Shown in pieces: positions 21,191 to 34,775 of a DNA stretch of 64,000 nt. Within the stretch, counting starts at the first letter, position 1; each line of letters begins with the position of its first letter. The position numbers were made by a program, and so were the translations under genes. The stretch is from Apoda limacodes (Eukaryota > Arthropoda > Insecta > Lepidoptera > Limacodidae), in the NCBI GenBank assembly GCA_946406115.1, contig OX291540.1:10288563-10352562 (forward strand), in the 5' to 3' direction. Below the pieces are notes generated by a model that was not told the origin of the DNA, made no database searches, and was given only the letters and a program-made list of their open reading frames with translations.

Positions 21191-22674
21191 ACGAGCTATC
21201 CAACGACACAACACACAACGGGGTAGACAAAAAAAATTTTTTTTATTATTTTATTTTATTTTACCACTTTGATTCGTATATCTATGTAAAATTACAGCTT
21301 TCTAGTACTAATGGTCTCGCGGCTTACGCGGACAGACAGACAAATAAAAATCAAAATCTTTTTATTCAAATGAACGCTTTCGAATCGTCAAGTAAATTAA
21401 ATACAACTAGCTTTACAAACTAATTACATTACTGTTTTATTGAGTGCGTCCAATAAGCAATCTTTGTAGAATCACAAACGAAACATAACATTATAGTGTA
21501 TCAACTAAAAAATACATGTTTTGTATTGAAACACTTAATAAACAAGATTTACAATGTAAATAGTTTGATTTAAATAAAAACAATCAAAATTTAGGTAATA
21601 TTTCAATCGCTTTTGTTTTTCAGATTGCACATGGTGCCCCATGTGATACGTTAAAAGTCTTCAATTATACAGATCGACAGATGGACGGACATGGCGAAAC
21701 TATAAGGGTTCCTTGTTGACTACGCAACCCTAAAAATGGAATCAAGAGGGGATTATGCAAAATTATACAATATCAGTGTTGTTTGTAAAGTCCTGGTCTA
21801 TAGTATCTACCTATAGTCCATATCTACGATGAATCCCAAAATCGTAATTCGATATCGGAAATTAGAGAAGAAAAAGACATGCACAGAAAGCCATCTTTTT
21901 TTTTCTTCTTATATAAGCGGCCATAAGTTGGTATTGGTAGTTTATTATCACAAAGAGGTGGAGTAGATGTTGTAAAAGGATTGTACACGTATACATCAGC
22001 TGGATTAAGATTAAGGTTAGGATTGCTGAGTACGAATTAATTATTAGCAGATAAAATGATATTTTTTTATTGATAAAAACTAACGGATTACGAAAATGAT
22101 ATTATGGCAGTGTTTGTGTAAATGTAATTTAGTACTTTACCCTTAATTAGGCGCATGGGGTCAACACAATTTCAAATTGAAAAAAAAATATGTGTTAAAT
22201 AGTGGTTGAAGGGCGCCAGCGGTCCTTCTACTTTCCTAACTTCCCGCAGGGTTCGCAAAATAATCGCGACCAGATTTGAATGATTTTTTATTTATTTTTT
22301 AGTTATTATAATACACTATCTTGATATATTTCATAATAAATAGTTTGTTTATTAAATTCCTTATTATATCATATTTTTATTTTGGTTGGGGTCACTAGAG
22401 ACCCCATGCGACTAATTATGTAATTTTCTTAATGCGCCTAATTAAGGGTTAATATAAAAAAATAATTTTGTTTTAATATCTCTGACACCCCTAGGGAATA
22501 AATATTGATAAAAAGTTTTGTATGTACGAGTAATATTTTCACGATTTTATTAACCTTGGAAAAACACTAAAAATGAAAAATCTGTTTTGTATTCAAGGAA
22601 AAAACTTACATGCTTGCATTGCTTAACTTTGCTGTATTTGTAATTATTTTTATTTTATTATATGTGATATATAA
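21191..22674. other. AT-rich spacer; possible LINE 3' end on the minus strand
   Basis: Around 21340-21375 the minus strand reads AATAAAAAGATTTTGATTT, typical of a LINE 3' terminus. No coding part could be recognised upstream of it. The rest is unassigned. Confidence 0.35.
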
Positions 22675-22900
22675 TACACACTAATATTATAAATGCGAAA
22701 GTACCTAACTCTGTCTGTCTGTCTAGTACTTCTTTACGCTTAATCCGCTGTACCGATTAAGATGAAATTTAGCATGGAGATAGTTTGAGTCCAGGGAAAG
22801 CACATAAGCTACTTAAAAACGTCAAGTATGTGTCGGTTTTCTTTTTATGATTGAAGAGTTGTTGTCGAATTTCTACACCGATAACCGAATTTAAGGCGGT
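22675..22900 (+). mobile_element. 3'-truncated Helitron-like repeat
   Basis: CACACTAATATTATAAATGCGAAAGTACC... runs to GATAACCGAATTTAAGGCGG, where the family should continue to the CTAG end. Another repeat begins there instead. Confidence 0.6.
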
Positions 22901-23345
22901 TGCTATATATATAATTCTACTGTACCTGTATATGTCACTGTACTCCTCCTAAACGGGTGGACCGACTTGAATGAATTTGTTTGTATGCTTTTGGGTGGCG
23001 CCCTGGATGGCTTAGATTCACAAATCAGCCCGGCAGATGGCGCTGACCGGGCAACCGTTGTCCTGCATCCGAATGCAGCGCCATCTGTAGGCCTGATTAC
23101 TGTCTGATGATGTAGCCACCTTAATGGAGCCGGAAGGTGTCTCCAGAAAGTCTGTAATGAAACAACGCAACCCCGTCGAGTTTGCGTCGTTTAATTTGTC
23201 GTGACAAGCACTATAGTCTTAGATATTATCCAAGGTCTGATTATGGATCTGGAAGGTGGCAAACAATGCAACCCCATCTAGTTTGGTCTCGTTTGATTGG
23301 TCATGACAAGCACTCTGCTCTTAGATAATATCAAGGGTCTGAGAC
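22901..23345 (+). repeat. Dispersed repeat with internal duplication
   Basis: CTGTACCTGTATATGTCACTG...CCTCCTAAACGGGTGGACCGACTTGAATGAA opens this repeat. A hairpin CAGATGGCGCT / AGCGCCATCTG lies near 23035-23090. Two related segments of about 90-110 bp follow (23132-23240 and 23251-23341), each starting GGAAGGTG and ending AAGGTCTGA or AGGGTCTGA. It abuts the 3' end of the sterol reductase gene. Confidence 0.6.
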
Positions 23346-23492
23346 ACTCTCACTTAAACAGTTATCTTCAATCGCGCGTTAAAGCTGACATCCACATTTT
23401 TTGTACTGGAATCGGGAATAAAAGTGAAAAAAGGGAAATAAGAAAAGTGTAATTTTTAAACTTATTTATACCATATATAGACACGAAAAACC

Positions 23493-26400
23493 CTATTTTC
23501 TAACATTTCTGTTTATTTTCCCGTAAATTTCCGGAAAAGCCTCTTCGCAGAAAAGCAGACGAGCCCTCACCCGGTCGTAGAGAGTATGGTCAAACATTTC
23601 CCGGAACTCTTCCCGAGTTGTGTAAGTATCTGCATACAGCATCTGGAAGCCTTTCTTCTCAGTCACAAATTTCTCAATTCGACGTGTTGATGATACCTAA
23701 AGAATATAACATATTTTTTTTCCTCTATATTTCAATATTTTTGGTGATTTTACTTTGCTAAAATTCTAATTTTTTATTAAGGCACAGGTGTCTCTTTGGA
23801 GATAAAAATAGTCTGCTATGATTCGTGCCGTGCAGGTTGGCGGACTGACGCGGAAAAAAGTAACAGACAGAAAAGTTTTCGCAGTGTGGTCTCGGGTATT
23901 TGATACGGAATATAAATACCTATTACAATCCAGCCATATATAAAGTGAAATGGTCCTTACAGTTTCAAATCCTTTAGCTTTAGGCACTCCGTAGACACCG
24001 ATGTCAACGAACATTTGCTCCTCGCCAGTCACACGCAGCTGTCCAGGGTAGTTGGGCATTTTGAACGGGCACAGCCACATCGGGTAGACCTACAAGCAGT
24101 TGGATCAATAATAAGCTCTTACCAATAGGTAACTTCGTTCTGAAACTTATAAATACCTGAAATTCCTTATGGAAAACTCCCACAGATTCCTCGAGGCACT
24201 GAATAGGCACCAGCATGTCTTGAATGACGTGACCCTTGTCATACAGCCTGGTTATGGCTTCTGGCTGCGTCAATTTGAGGAGAGACACTTCTGGAGGCAT
24301 CAGCCAACCCAGAAGCCATCGGAACACCGGGTGGTTTCCGAACGGGATTATGTCCTAGAAAATTATTTAGATCCCTGCTGAAGTATGTCAATTAAACATA
24401 AAAAAGTTCAAAATTTTGTAAATCAGGAACTTTTCGAAAAAGCTTATAATTAAGCAATTAAAGTCTTCCGTCATGATAAAAATGTATGGAATTAAATATT
24501 TTTTCGGAAACATAATTTACTTAATAATTTGTATTGATTAATTGAAATTAAAAGATCGATTGCTGAAGAGATTTTTTCTCACCAGAACGCCATTTTGACT
24601 TTGAAACGGTATTAACTAGAAAATTATAGTTAATTGACTTCAAAATAGTGATATGATACTCTTTTTGACAAATAAAGCATTTGAATTTAATTTTTTTTTA
24701 TTTGATCTTTTCACCTTTATTTCTTATCCGATTACGGTAATACAGTAATATGGTGGTATTTGGTAGTTTATTTATGTATGTATGTATATTTGTATCTGTA
24801 GACGTTCCATTTCGTCGTGCTGCACCTTATGCACCGATTTTGATAAATGATTCCGTTTTTATTTTAAGGCCTTAACGTAGGTAAACTAGTCTAGACGTAT
24901 ATACGCACATTGAACCTACCTTCAGCTCCCAGAAGAGACTCTTGGTGTGCCTGTGATAGTAGTCTCGCAGTGGTAAATACTCTACCGCCGGGCGTTGGTT
25001 CCGCAGGTGTCTTTCTACTTGCTTGTAGAACCACTCCGAGTACCACTTACCAACCGGATTAAACTGTAAAACAGGCAAGCACCTACCAACATTAATCTTA
25101 AAAAAGTAACGTTTGTTATTGGTCGCCAAGGCGAATCGTTTCCTAAAATTCTAACGGAATTCTAAAAAAGAAAATTTCTTAAACGTCTTTAATAAAACTA
25201 TGTTTTTGATTTTCTTAAATTTTTATTTTCTAGGTTGCTGAGACAGTACCAAAAAAGTAAACTTGAGATCAGGCCGGAGAAAGCATTAATCGAACCTCAC
25301 CCAAATAAAAAAATAAAGAAAACCAATTAATCTATGCTTGGTCGATCCTTTGCTGGCTTTTAGAAATGTAGATGATACATATCCAGGATGGAAACGCTAA
25401 GTGATCTCGCTCGATAATTTCTAAACTAAACATGATATCGAAATACTGTATTGACCATGAAAGTGGTTCACGAGTTCTATTCTTCCCAATCGTATCAATA
25501 ACGGTTTATAAAATAAACAGGATCTATTAAAAACAATTGTTTTCAGCTTCCATACATTTAGTATAGCGACATGGAGTGATATATTTCATCATTCGAGTAC
25601 GTATTTAAAAAGATATTATGCTTACTATGCTACAGGTAATATGTGTATCAATAATTATAATAGATAGTAGATACACGTGTTTTCACTCCACGAGCTTACA
25701 ACCTACATCGCTATTATAAACGAGTATTCAAATAAACCGAACTGGCTGTATGAATTTAATTATTTTGCCTTAATTTAATAAAATAAATTACATTGCGTAT
25801 TCTAATGTTAAAATACGAAACATGTTTAAACTGTATTATCAAAACTATTTAGGTATCATGCGAGGACGCATTACTAAATGTATTGAAGCTGAAAACATAA
25901 CATTTTTGGATGGGTCCAGTTTATTTTTTAAACTATTATTGATACCATTGGATAGAGCTCATGATGCACTTTCAGGATTAAAACCAGTATTTCGATATCG
26001 CGTGTGGTTTAGAAATAATCGAGTGAGATCATTAAGCGTTCATATTTCATTCTGCCTTTCTTAATTTCGGAGTAAATTCAGGTTCTTACCTTTCCATCAC
26101 TTCCGATGTCATTCACCATGTCTCCGGTCATCAGTACGCCACTATCTCTCGTATACAGCAATGCTTCAACAAACTGATGCGGGTCCTTTTTCAGAGCCTC
26201 TTCTTGAAAACTCTTTGCCATTTCTGACAGTGTTGTGTATGGTCGGTACTTAAGACGTACGTACCTGGCGCAGGAATATATGTATGTTCTAAAAGTTCTA
26301 AATACTACATCAGCAAAAAATATTTATATATATATATATATATATATATGCCTACCTTTTGGCTGCAACGACTTTGATGACAGCAGCCGTAAGAAATCCC

Positions 26401-28656
26401 AGTGTCCCATATGACCAGGGCACTGCGTAAAACAGATCTGAATTCTCGTCCTGTAAATTATGTTTGAAAAATTCTCAGATCTCAACGCTACAGCTTTATG
26501 CTATGATAATATCATACAAGGGTTGGATTTAGTTTTTTGTGTACTTTTTCTCTAATGGAGCCCTATATTTCTGTCATAAACTATGCATTTTATTTTTATA
26601 GTTTTCATAATCGTATTGTGGATGCACGGTACAGATAAGATACTAATTACTCTTACGGTACTACTAAGTATCCTAATAAGCATCGACCTTAGCACTGAAT
26701 AATAAAATAATCGAATGCGTGGGCCTGTGTGGAATTATTAAACAGGGTCGAAAAGACTGCGTCAGAAAACTGAACGAGGTTAAAATAATTATTCATCGAT
26801 ATGAACAACTTTTACTCTGGGGCCAACTTCTCATACAAAAAGACAGGCTTTTCATAATTTCGATCGTTAGTAAGGTAACTTACGCCGTTTAGATTTCTTA
26901 CAAAGTCTTTTTCCTCCCTTGTATAGGTATATTTTTTAATTGCCTTCTTTCTGGATATAGGATGTGTCCCAGTACTAGGCGGCTGAGGTCTCGTAGGTAA
27001 ATTTTACTACCTTACTGCATTTGACGACAGAACCATCAGCAAGCACCAGCTCATATTGTTGACATATATGCTGGAATAGGCCATGGATGTGGGAAGAAGT
27101 CTCCACACCAGTCCCCATCACCAGTCCGCCCACCGTAAGTTGGTCCAGCTCGGGTACAACAGCGAGTGCCAGTCCTAGAGGTTCCAAAGTCCTGGACAAC
27201 TGGCCCATTGTCACTAAAGGCTCGCACCGAACTGTCTGGAATAAAAATGTTTAGGATAAGCAATTGCATCGGTGCAGGTCAATTGAGAGTTCCGATTTCT
27301 ATTACTTACTGACGAAAGTTTGGAAGTATTATGTATCATAAAATAATATATCATGAAAATGATACTCTTAACTCAAAATCTTACAACTACTGATTTCCAT
27401 GACGACAAACAAGAGGATTTGAAATTCAATAAGCTTTTTATCACATGGTTGACAGTATCGATGATCATAGCATTATTTGCTGTATAAATAAACCGGTAAA
27501 TGAATAAGTTATTTTTATCTACGTCAAACAAAGAATCGTACTTAAGTACTAACAGTAGATGTTAGTAACTTACGAGTATAATAACTATTATTTTAACACA
27601 TGGTATTTTTAATTCTAAATGAAATCACAATGTGACGTCAAAAAAATTACTGTATAACTTGGATTGGTTTTATAATTCTTCTACGGTATACCAATAGATA
27701 CCTGCATGTAATAAAATCATTGTGCATACAAAACACCACCTGAAAATACAACGTTGACCTTCGTCCTGTCCGACGACAAGATTAGGTTAACCTAACCTTG
27801 TTTTATTTTCCCCCTGAAAATCATTATTATTGTCATATCACTAAAACAAATTTGAATTTAAAGTCTACTTTAAACATCCATTAAATAGTTAAAAAAATGC
27901 ACATATGATAATTATAATAAGACAGCAGACTTAGACGAGTAGAACTGTAATTTGTTTGTAGTTTTCAGACAAACATATTTCATCATCATCATATCAGCCC
28001 ATTTTGATCCAATGCTAGCACCTCGTTTATGTCGCACCATTCGCGATCCTCTGCCTTCCGCATCCAGCTACATAGAAATAAATCATGAAATCACCATGCT
28101 TTTGGTGTCTATTTCCAGAACATCGACGAGGTTGACCTCGATGTTGGTGAAGGTCTTCTTGTAGATGCCTTGGCGGAAGGACATAGTCTGCCAGGTTGGG
28201 CGTGCAGTGCACAGCCGGGTTTTTCGGTCACCAGCCAGCCATTCTTTTACCTGAAATATGTAAAAAATCATGGATATTTAAGAGCAAACCCAAAATGAAG
28301 GCTATATTACGCGTATGTAAAGTACTATTAACTTCTGTTTGAGATGAGAAGTTAGGTACTTATTTAATTTTCAATACCTATCTCAATACTCAGATAAAAT
28401 TACGCCGTCAGGGAGACCTCGTCTGTACTAAGTAAAGACATGAAAACTCAAACTAGTCACCAACCTGCCGCTGGACATCCTTCACCTTCTTATCGTGCAT
28501 CTTTGGAGCACTGTTAAGCTTGAAGATCACATAGTTCCTTATGGAAGACCACACCTTCCACATAAGCGAAAGAGGTAGCAGCGTCGTAATAACCAGGATC
28601 CATCTGTACTCCACTACGATGTACTCCAATAATGTTTCTGTCTCTATTACCGTCAT
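23493..28656 (-). CDS. DHCR24: Delta(24)-sterol reductase (24-dehydrocholesterol reductase), 9 coding exons
   Basis: FAD- and NADPH-dependent ER-membrane enzyme that reduces the C24 double bond of sterol intermediates such as desmosterol. In plant-feeding insects this is the last step of turning phytosterols into cholesterol. Coding exons, in order: 28656-28465, 28250-28095, 27235-27011, 26450-26356, 26264-26090, 25063-24920, 24354-24157, 24089-23961, 23696-23493. They join in frame to 505 codons, against about 516 in vertebrates. Residues about 17-36 form a membrane anchor. The FAD-domain signatures LPELDxLTVGG (here [11 protein letters not shown]), [10 protein letters not shown], and [15 protein letters not shown], and the C-terminal [10 protein letters not shown], match the family along the whole length. 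The start is the first in-frame ATG after an acceptor at 28668, so a 5' non-coding exon is likely. No stop or frameshift is seen. Confidence 0.97.
26321..26350. repeat. (TA)n microsatellite in a DHCR24 intron end
   Basis: Uninterrupted TA run of about 30 bp, directly upstream (on +) of the donor site of the fourth coding exon. Confidence 0.85.
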
Positions 28657-28667
28657 GATGAGGCATT
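28657..28667 (-). other. DHCR24: 5' UTR part of the first coding exon
   Basis: The acceptor TATTTCCAG ends at 28668. The exon begins AATGCCTCATC before the chosen ATG. An upstream ATG inside this stretch is out of frame with the enzyme and could act as a short upstream start. Confidence 0.5.
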
Positions 28668-29094
28668 CTGGAAATATATTATTGCAATATATCATTACCT
28701 TAATGTTAAATGCATTAAACAAGTTAAGTGGTTGTAGCTCGATTGTTTTGTGATAAAACCAAAACAAAAAAAATTAAAAGAATGGTATAAATACGATCTC
28801 CATAATATGTACCTAATAATATTAAAAAAACAATTTTTAGATCCATATACACAATAATCCGATTTCAAATTCACTCAAAAGTAAATAATAAGGCCATAAA
28901 GCAGACTTATATGACAAAACATTCAGTTGCATGTTTTATTCACCTTGAAGTCGATTGCGAAAAATAAAGACAAGTAAAGATAGGTATATTTTTAACTACA
29001 GTCATAAGCTAAAACTAAATCAATTAAATCTCGTATCTAGAATAGCGCGTATTATTTCAATTTACTTTACTTTTTAGAGATCAGTAGCCAAATG

Positions 29095-29665
29095 GCAAAA
29101 AACGGAACCCTTATGGACATGTCTGTATGTCACAGCCACTTTTTCCGAAACTAATAGAACTATACTGTTAAAACTTGGAAAGTAGATGTATTCTGTGAAC
29201 CGCATTAAGATTTCCATCTAAAAAAAGAAAAAAAAAACAATAAATTTTGGGGGTTTCCCATACTTAGAACTGAAACTCAGATTTTTTTTTTCATCAAACC
29301 CATACGTGTGGGATATCTATGGATAGGTCTTCAAAAATGATATTGAGGTTTCTAATATCTAGTTTGCGCGAGAGACACTTCCAAAGTGGTAAAATTAACG
29401 TCCCCCCCCCCCCCCTGTAACTTCTAAAACAAGAGAATGAACTAAAAAAAAATATGATGTACAATTTACCATGCAAACTTCCACCGAAAATTAGTTTGAA
29501 CAAGATCTAGTTAGTAGTTTTTTTTTTATACGTCATAAATCGTATACAGCAATTTACCTTTCATTCAATCAACTCAAATATAAAAATAATAAACCTTTTA
29601 TTTTTATAGAGAATGGTACGGAACCCTTCGTGCGCGAGTCCGACTCGTAATTGGCCGATTTTTTA
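29095..29665 (+). repeat. Dispersed lepidopteran repeat (GCGCGAGTCCGACTCG type)
   Basis: It runs from ACGGAACCCTTATGG to GGTACGGAACCCTTCGTGCGCGAGTCCGACTCGTAATTGGCCGATTTTTT. It contains a C14 run at about 29402-29415. No coding frame. Confidence 0.6.
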
Positions 29666-30194
29666 TTGTTAACCGATTGAAAAAAAACAGCAAACTTTAT
29701 GTTACGGGAATCCAACAGTGTAAACCGCATTCTAATCGGTTAGGCCGTTTCTGAGATTAGCGTGCACAAACGCACAGACATAAACAGACAATAATTCCAA
29801 AAACTGTTTTTTTGGCCTCGGTAAGATTTTTTTTTAAATAATACTTTATGCATAGAAACGGCTCGTTTACAATTTTAGCTGCACTAAATAATATTATAAA
29901 GAGGAAAGATTTTTATTTTCGTATGTTTGTAACAAATAAACTCAAAAACTTCAAGACCGATTTGAAAAAATCTTTTACCATTATGATCCTACATTATCCC
30001 CGAGTAACGTAGGTTATATCTATTGCTAGAAAAAAATAGGGATCCCTACTAAAACTTGAATAATGTAACCCAAGGTGTAATAAAAATTGCCATAAAATCA
30101 TCGCATGCGCTGCGGAAACTATTGATGATACAACAAAAAAATGTTCTGCAGTATTAAAGAACATATCAATATCTATAAAAAATTTCGCGATACC

Positions 30195-30775
30195 GTATGT
30201 CCAACTATTGTAGTTGTCCTACGATGTTTCTACTGCATATCAATGATATGTTGGACATCAACCACATACATTGCTATGCAGATGACAGTACTGAGACGCT
30301 TATTACACGGGTCGTGCAAGCATCCCTCGTTCCGTTGTGGAGGAAAAACGTGAAGAACTCTGACTCTCTGACTGGGGACGGGAAAACTTGGTCTGATTCA
30401 ATCCTAAAAAGACACAAGTCTGCGCGTTCACCGCTAAGGAAACCCCATTCACTGTAGTCCTACAATTCCAGAACACTCCCCTCTCCATCTCCAAGGGCAT
30501 TGGATCCCTGGTGTTAAAATCTCCAGCGATGTTCAGTTCCGAGATCATCTGCAGAACAAGGTGAAGCTGGCGTCCAAAAAACTTGGTGTACTCAACAGAG
30601 CGAAGCAGTACTTCACGTCGGGAACCCTGTGTGTGTTCAACCGCTTGTACAATGGGTTGTGTTCTGAGTAATTGTTCGAAATGATGCCCACGGGTACTTT
30701 CTACCATTGCACCGCTCGCCAGTCGCAGAGAATTCATTCACACACTTATGAACCGAAATGGTACTACATTATACA
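30195..30775 (+). pseudogene. C-terminal half of a LINE reverse transcriptase, decayed
   Basis: Frames give FLLHINDMLDINHIHCYADD at about 30228-30290, with the catalytic YADD block. Counterparts of NPKKTQVCAFTAKK and PL-ISKGIGSLVLKISSDVQFRDHLQNKVKLASKKLGVLNRA follow in changing frames to about 30610. It is cut by frameshifts, and a tail repeat follows directly. The layout suggests the same LINE family as 16.2-17.6 kb, with the pieces complementary. Confidence 0.75.
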
Positions 30776-30778
30776 TAC

Positions 30779-30932
30779 TACAGTATGGGGTTCTTGAAGA
30801 AAGAAGTTATTAGATTTCTGAAGGGTCGGCAACGCGCGAGTGATACCCCTGGTGTTACAAGCGTCCATAGGCTACGGTGACTGCTTACCATCAGGCGGAC
30901 CGTAAGCTTATTTGCCACCTTAGTGGTATAAA
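30779..30932 (+). repeat. LINE/SINE tail repeat
   Basis: TACAGTATGGGGTTCTTGAAGAAAGAAG...GTCGGCAACGCGCGAGTGATACCCCTGGTGTTACAAGCGTCCATAGG...CTTACCATCAGGCGGACCGTAAGCTTATTTGCCACCTTAGTGGTATAAAAAA. This is the cleanest copy of the family in the window. It lies immediately 3' of RT sequence, so it looks like a LINE 3' UTR. Confidence 0.75.
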
Positions 30933-31689
30933 AAATAGTCACTATAACTACTTTTTTAAGGTTAAAAAGTTGATAGACCAAACCCGACCAAAATCAGACC
31001 GGTATGGTTCATATTAATCCTTAACCAAATAAATCATTTCGTACTCAAGACTGTTTCAATACCTGCAGATTACTTTTTAAATTATAATCGGACATTCCAT
31101 TTAAAAGATATTTCGAATTTAAAAATGTCAATCTAAGCAAAATACTAATTGAAAAATAAACGCCGCCGCCCTGTGATTGGCACAACGCGCGGTCGGCTCC
31201 CTACACGCAGCGGACGCAACCGACATTGAATATTTTGACTTTTTCGAGGGAAAAAACTTTCAGAATAAAAATAAATTTTTGGATAAAAATATATATTGTA
31301 ATTTGAAAAAACACATGTCATGCATAAAGTTACATTTACTCTACGTTTATCCCAAAATGATTAAAAAATAAAAGTTCACCTGTGCGAAGCTGGGACGGGC
31401 CGCGAGTTATATATGTAAGATAAGAACCGAGCTCTGTGTGACTTCTGTCGAGATTTAATATCTTTTGAATATCGAACAAATTCATAAATAATTTAACGTG
31501 AACGTTGATTATATAATATTTACTAGCATTCTTACTAGAACTACATTTAGTCCGACTCGCACTTGAACGATGGGAGGGTGAAAAATACTTTATGGCCTAT
31601 TCTCATACCTACCAAATATACAAAAATAAATTTTATCAAACCGGTTCAGCCGTTTTGGAGGAGAGCGACCACAAACACCGTGACACGAG

Positions 31690-33365
31690 TGTTTTATATA
31701 TAAGACTAGCTTTCCGCCCGCGGCTTCGCTCGCATAGAGTATAAGATTTGCATAGCTCTTTAATCAACATACTGTTAAGTTTACCACCCCTCACCTCCCT
31801 AGTTAAAGTGCTCACAAAACCTACAATAAAATTAACCCCTTTTCGGAATTTATAATTTCTGAGTAATATATGAGCATAAGACAATCAATACAAAATTTAC
31901 CACGCTCTTTCGTATATAAATAAATATTATACATATATATAAATCACTCCCTATGAAATCTTTCATAAAAAGTTGCTTTAAAAGCCTACTCTTTTCCACC
32001 ACTTGCTTGTAATTTGGACTGGGTGATGAGGAGTCGGTACTTTTTTCCAGACGGACTTTGCTCCCCGTATTCTTATTTTAGGGGTTGATATTTTTTCCGA
32101 AAAAACCCCGAAACTCATTTGGCATTATTTGAGTTGAATAGCACGTATAAGAAGTTTTAAGTAAATTTAATCATAAAGTTATTATTTCCAACACGAAATC
32201 TTTACCCCTTTTTTCCACTTACGGGTAAAATTTAAAAAAAAATCGAAAAGCGTAGTTTATTAATTCTGTTAATTGTCCCTTACAAACTTTGCCAACACGT
32301 TTCTCCGCTTTTGAGTTGAATTTTCACCCGGAAACACTTACTTAGTTATTTGTGTTGAAAGGGCATGTACCTACATATGTATACCGAGGATCTATGCGAA
32401 ATTTAAACATAAAAAATATATTTACATAACAAACTTTCCTTTTCCACTCCTCCCCTAGAGGTTGAATTTTTAGTAAACCCGAAACCCTTGGTTTGTTAAC
32501 TATACTTAGTTTTAAGTTTACTTAGATTTTTTTTTCCCCAGACATACTTTCTCACCATATTGTTAGACCATATGGGTCGCACTGTTAAAAAGTTATCAGA
32601 TCTCATGTAGAGCCAAGCTTCTAACTCTACACGCCTCAACTCTACAAGCCCTAACTTCACATTCTTCAAATTCTTTCCATACAAATTTTGCCACTACTTT
32701 CACCCTCTTAGGGTTCGCATTTGAAGAAAACACCAAAGTGTTTGTGATTTATATTGAAGAGCATTGATAGGAAATTTCTTGTAAATTAAACTATAAAATT
32801 CTCTTTTTTCCCCTTAATGATGTAAATAGAGCAAATAAATATTTTATCTCAAAACTTGTTACCCCGTTTTCCCCTTAGAGGCTTAATTTTTTCCTAAAAC
32901 ATGCACTTCATTCATTGCGTTCAAGAGCATTAATTGCTAGTTTCGAGTAATTTTACTATTAAATATTTACCACTCAACACCACCCACTTGGGGGTTGAAT
33001 CATGAAAAATACTGAAACAGATCATTCTTTATTTGCAAACAAAAGTGTATGTACAATTTACAAAAATAACCGAATTTCGACACAAAGTTCCACTCCCTGT
33101 TTTCCCCCCTTTAGTATGATTTTTCAAAAACATTGAAATATGTTAATCTTGATTTTTACTTAAAAGGTCAAATACCAAGTTTCATAGATTTTTCCATACA
33201 AAATTCAAACCCCTATTTAACCCCCTGAGGAGTCCAATTTGGAAAAACCCGTTCTTAAACGACGCCTTTAATATATAACAAACTTTTCTCCAAATTTCAA
33301 ATATCTTTGGAATGAACGGTGATGAGTCGGTCAGGACATTGCCTTTTATTATATATATAGAATAG
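31690..33365. repeat. Long degenerate repeat with internal quasi-repeats
   Basis: The left end TATATAAGACTAGCTTTCCGCCCGCGGCTTCGCTCGC and right end TATTATATATATAGAATAGA bracket about 1.7 kb. In it, phrases such as CCCCTTAGGGGTTGAATTTT, CATACAAACTTTGCC and ACCCGAAAC recur roughly every 150-200 bp. Related text occurs at 50750-51055. There is no coding potential, and I cannot name the element. Confidence 0.5.
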
Positions 33366-34775
33366 ATACTTTGAGTATTTAATTAGATAAGACCACTCAT
33401 GAAAAGAACAAGTGATTCTTACAGTACGTTATTAATTACTTAAGCATGTACTGTAGGTATTACTGATTGTATTATTGTTGTTTTTATAGCCAATAATGCC
33501 TTATAAATGCTTTATTACGAATAATTTTGTTTTTATTTCTATAGCTAAGGTGCAAAATCATTAATAATTAGGTGTATATTAGGAAAAATTCAAAATTATC
33601 GCTAAAAAACAAAATAAACCCTCAGTACTGCGTAATAAAAACAAAACTACATGTTTTATATAACGTATACATTTTACATTTGCAAAATGTTTATTTGTTT
33701 AAATAACAAGAACGAAGTACTAAAATTCACGCTAGTTCCGCCCATCGTAACTAGAGCAGCCACGCTTCTCCCCTCGCCGCCCCAGGAGCGCATAGGATAC
33801 CTAAACTCAACTAGCGCTAGAAGCTCGGTGCCCCCTGCATGAAAATATCTCGTCAAATTTCAGTATATTAAATCATATCAAACACTTAAATAAAAAAGTT
33901 TATGCAGAAGTGATTGTACAGAAAAATCTAGAACTACTTAAAGACAATAAAACTATAATTCGTTTATTAACTAAGAGTTCAATTTTAATTTTTATGCTAT
34001 TGGCATTTAAAACATATTCTAACGTCCAAAATAAACTACAAAACCAAATCATTTTAGTGTTACCATCCGCTGTTACCATCACCTATCCAGTGGTCTTAAT
34101 AGGTGCTAATATACATAGGTATTACGGATTATAAAATATCAGATAAAGGTAACATCATGCCTATGATAAGTGGTTCACGAAATAGCAAAGGTATAATAGA
34201 TAGGTATGTGAACGCTGTACCACTAATAAAATTTATAACTTTAAACATATTAAATTTAAAATTATTTGCATAACATATCTAATGATATATATTCAAAGTT
34301 ACTAGCCGTGTATGGAAAAATGATATTTGTACTTGCAAAATTATCGCATGTATGGTCCATCTTATACATAGCCTGTTTAAAAGTTCAAAATGGTGTTCAG
34401 AATTCTTGATAGTCCTTGTAAAAATATAAGTGAGGGCTCATTGCATCAGGCATAAGGTCTAAAAAATAAAAATAATAATAACTTAAAAAGAAAGAAAATT
34501 ATATAATATATAATGATTAATAAAATTATTTTATGCTATTTTCCCTCTCAATTTAATGAGTCTTAGGCCCTCACTCATATTCATAACAATGTTATATTAA
34601 TATTAAAAATATTTTTTTGGATGATTTATTTATTTCTGTAAATGTGGAAGTTTATAGCTAGAACAACTAAAAAGGAGCTTAATCAACAGCATGATTAGAA
34701 GTCCAAAAGTTTTCATGTATGAGATCAAAGAGTAAAACTAAAAAAAAAAGGTATTTAAAAGTAAAAGATTCTTAC

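Larger units (their letters stand above)
28668..34775 (-). other. Putative 5' UTR intron of DHCR24, filled with repeats
   Basis: If the candidate first exon near 34.8 kb is right, this 6.1-kb interval is an intron (GTAAGAAT donor, TTTCCAG acceptor). It contains repeat copies at 29095-29665, 30195-30932 and 31690-33365. Host coding sequence was not recognised. Confidence 0.35.
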
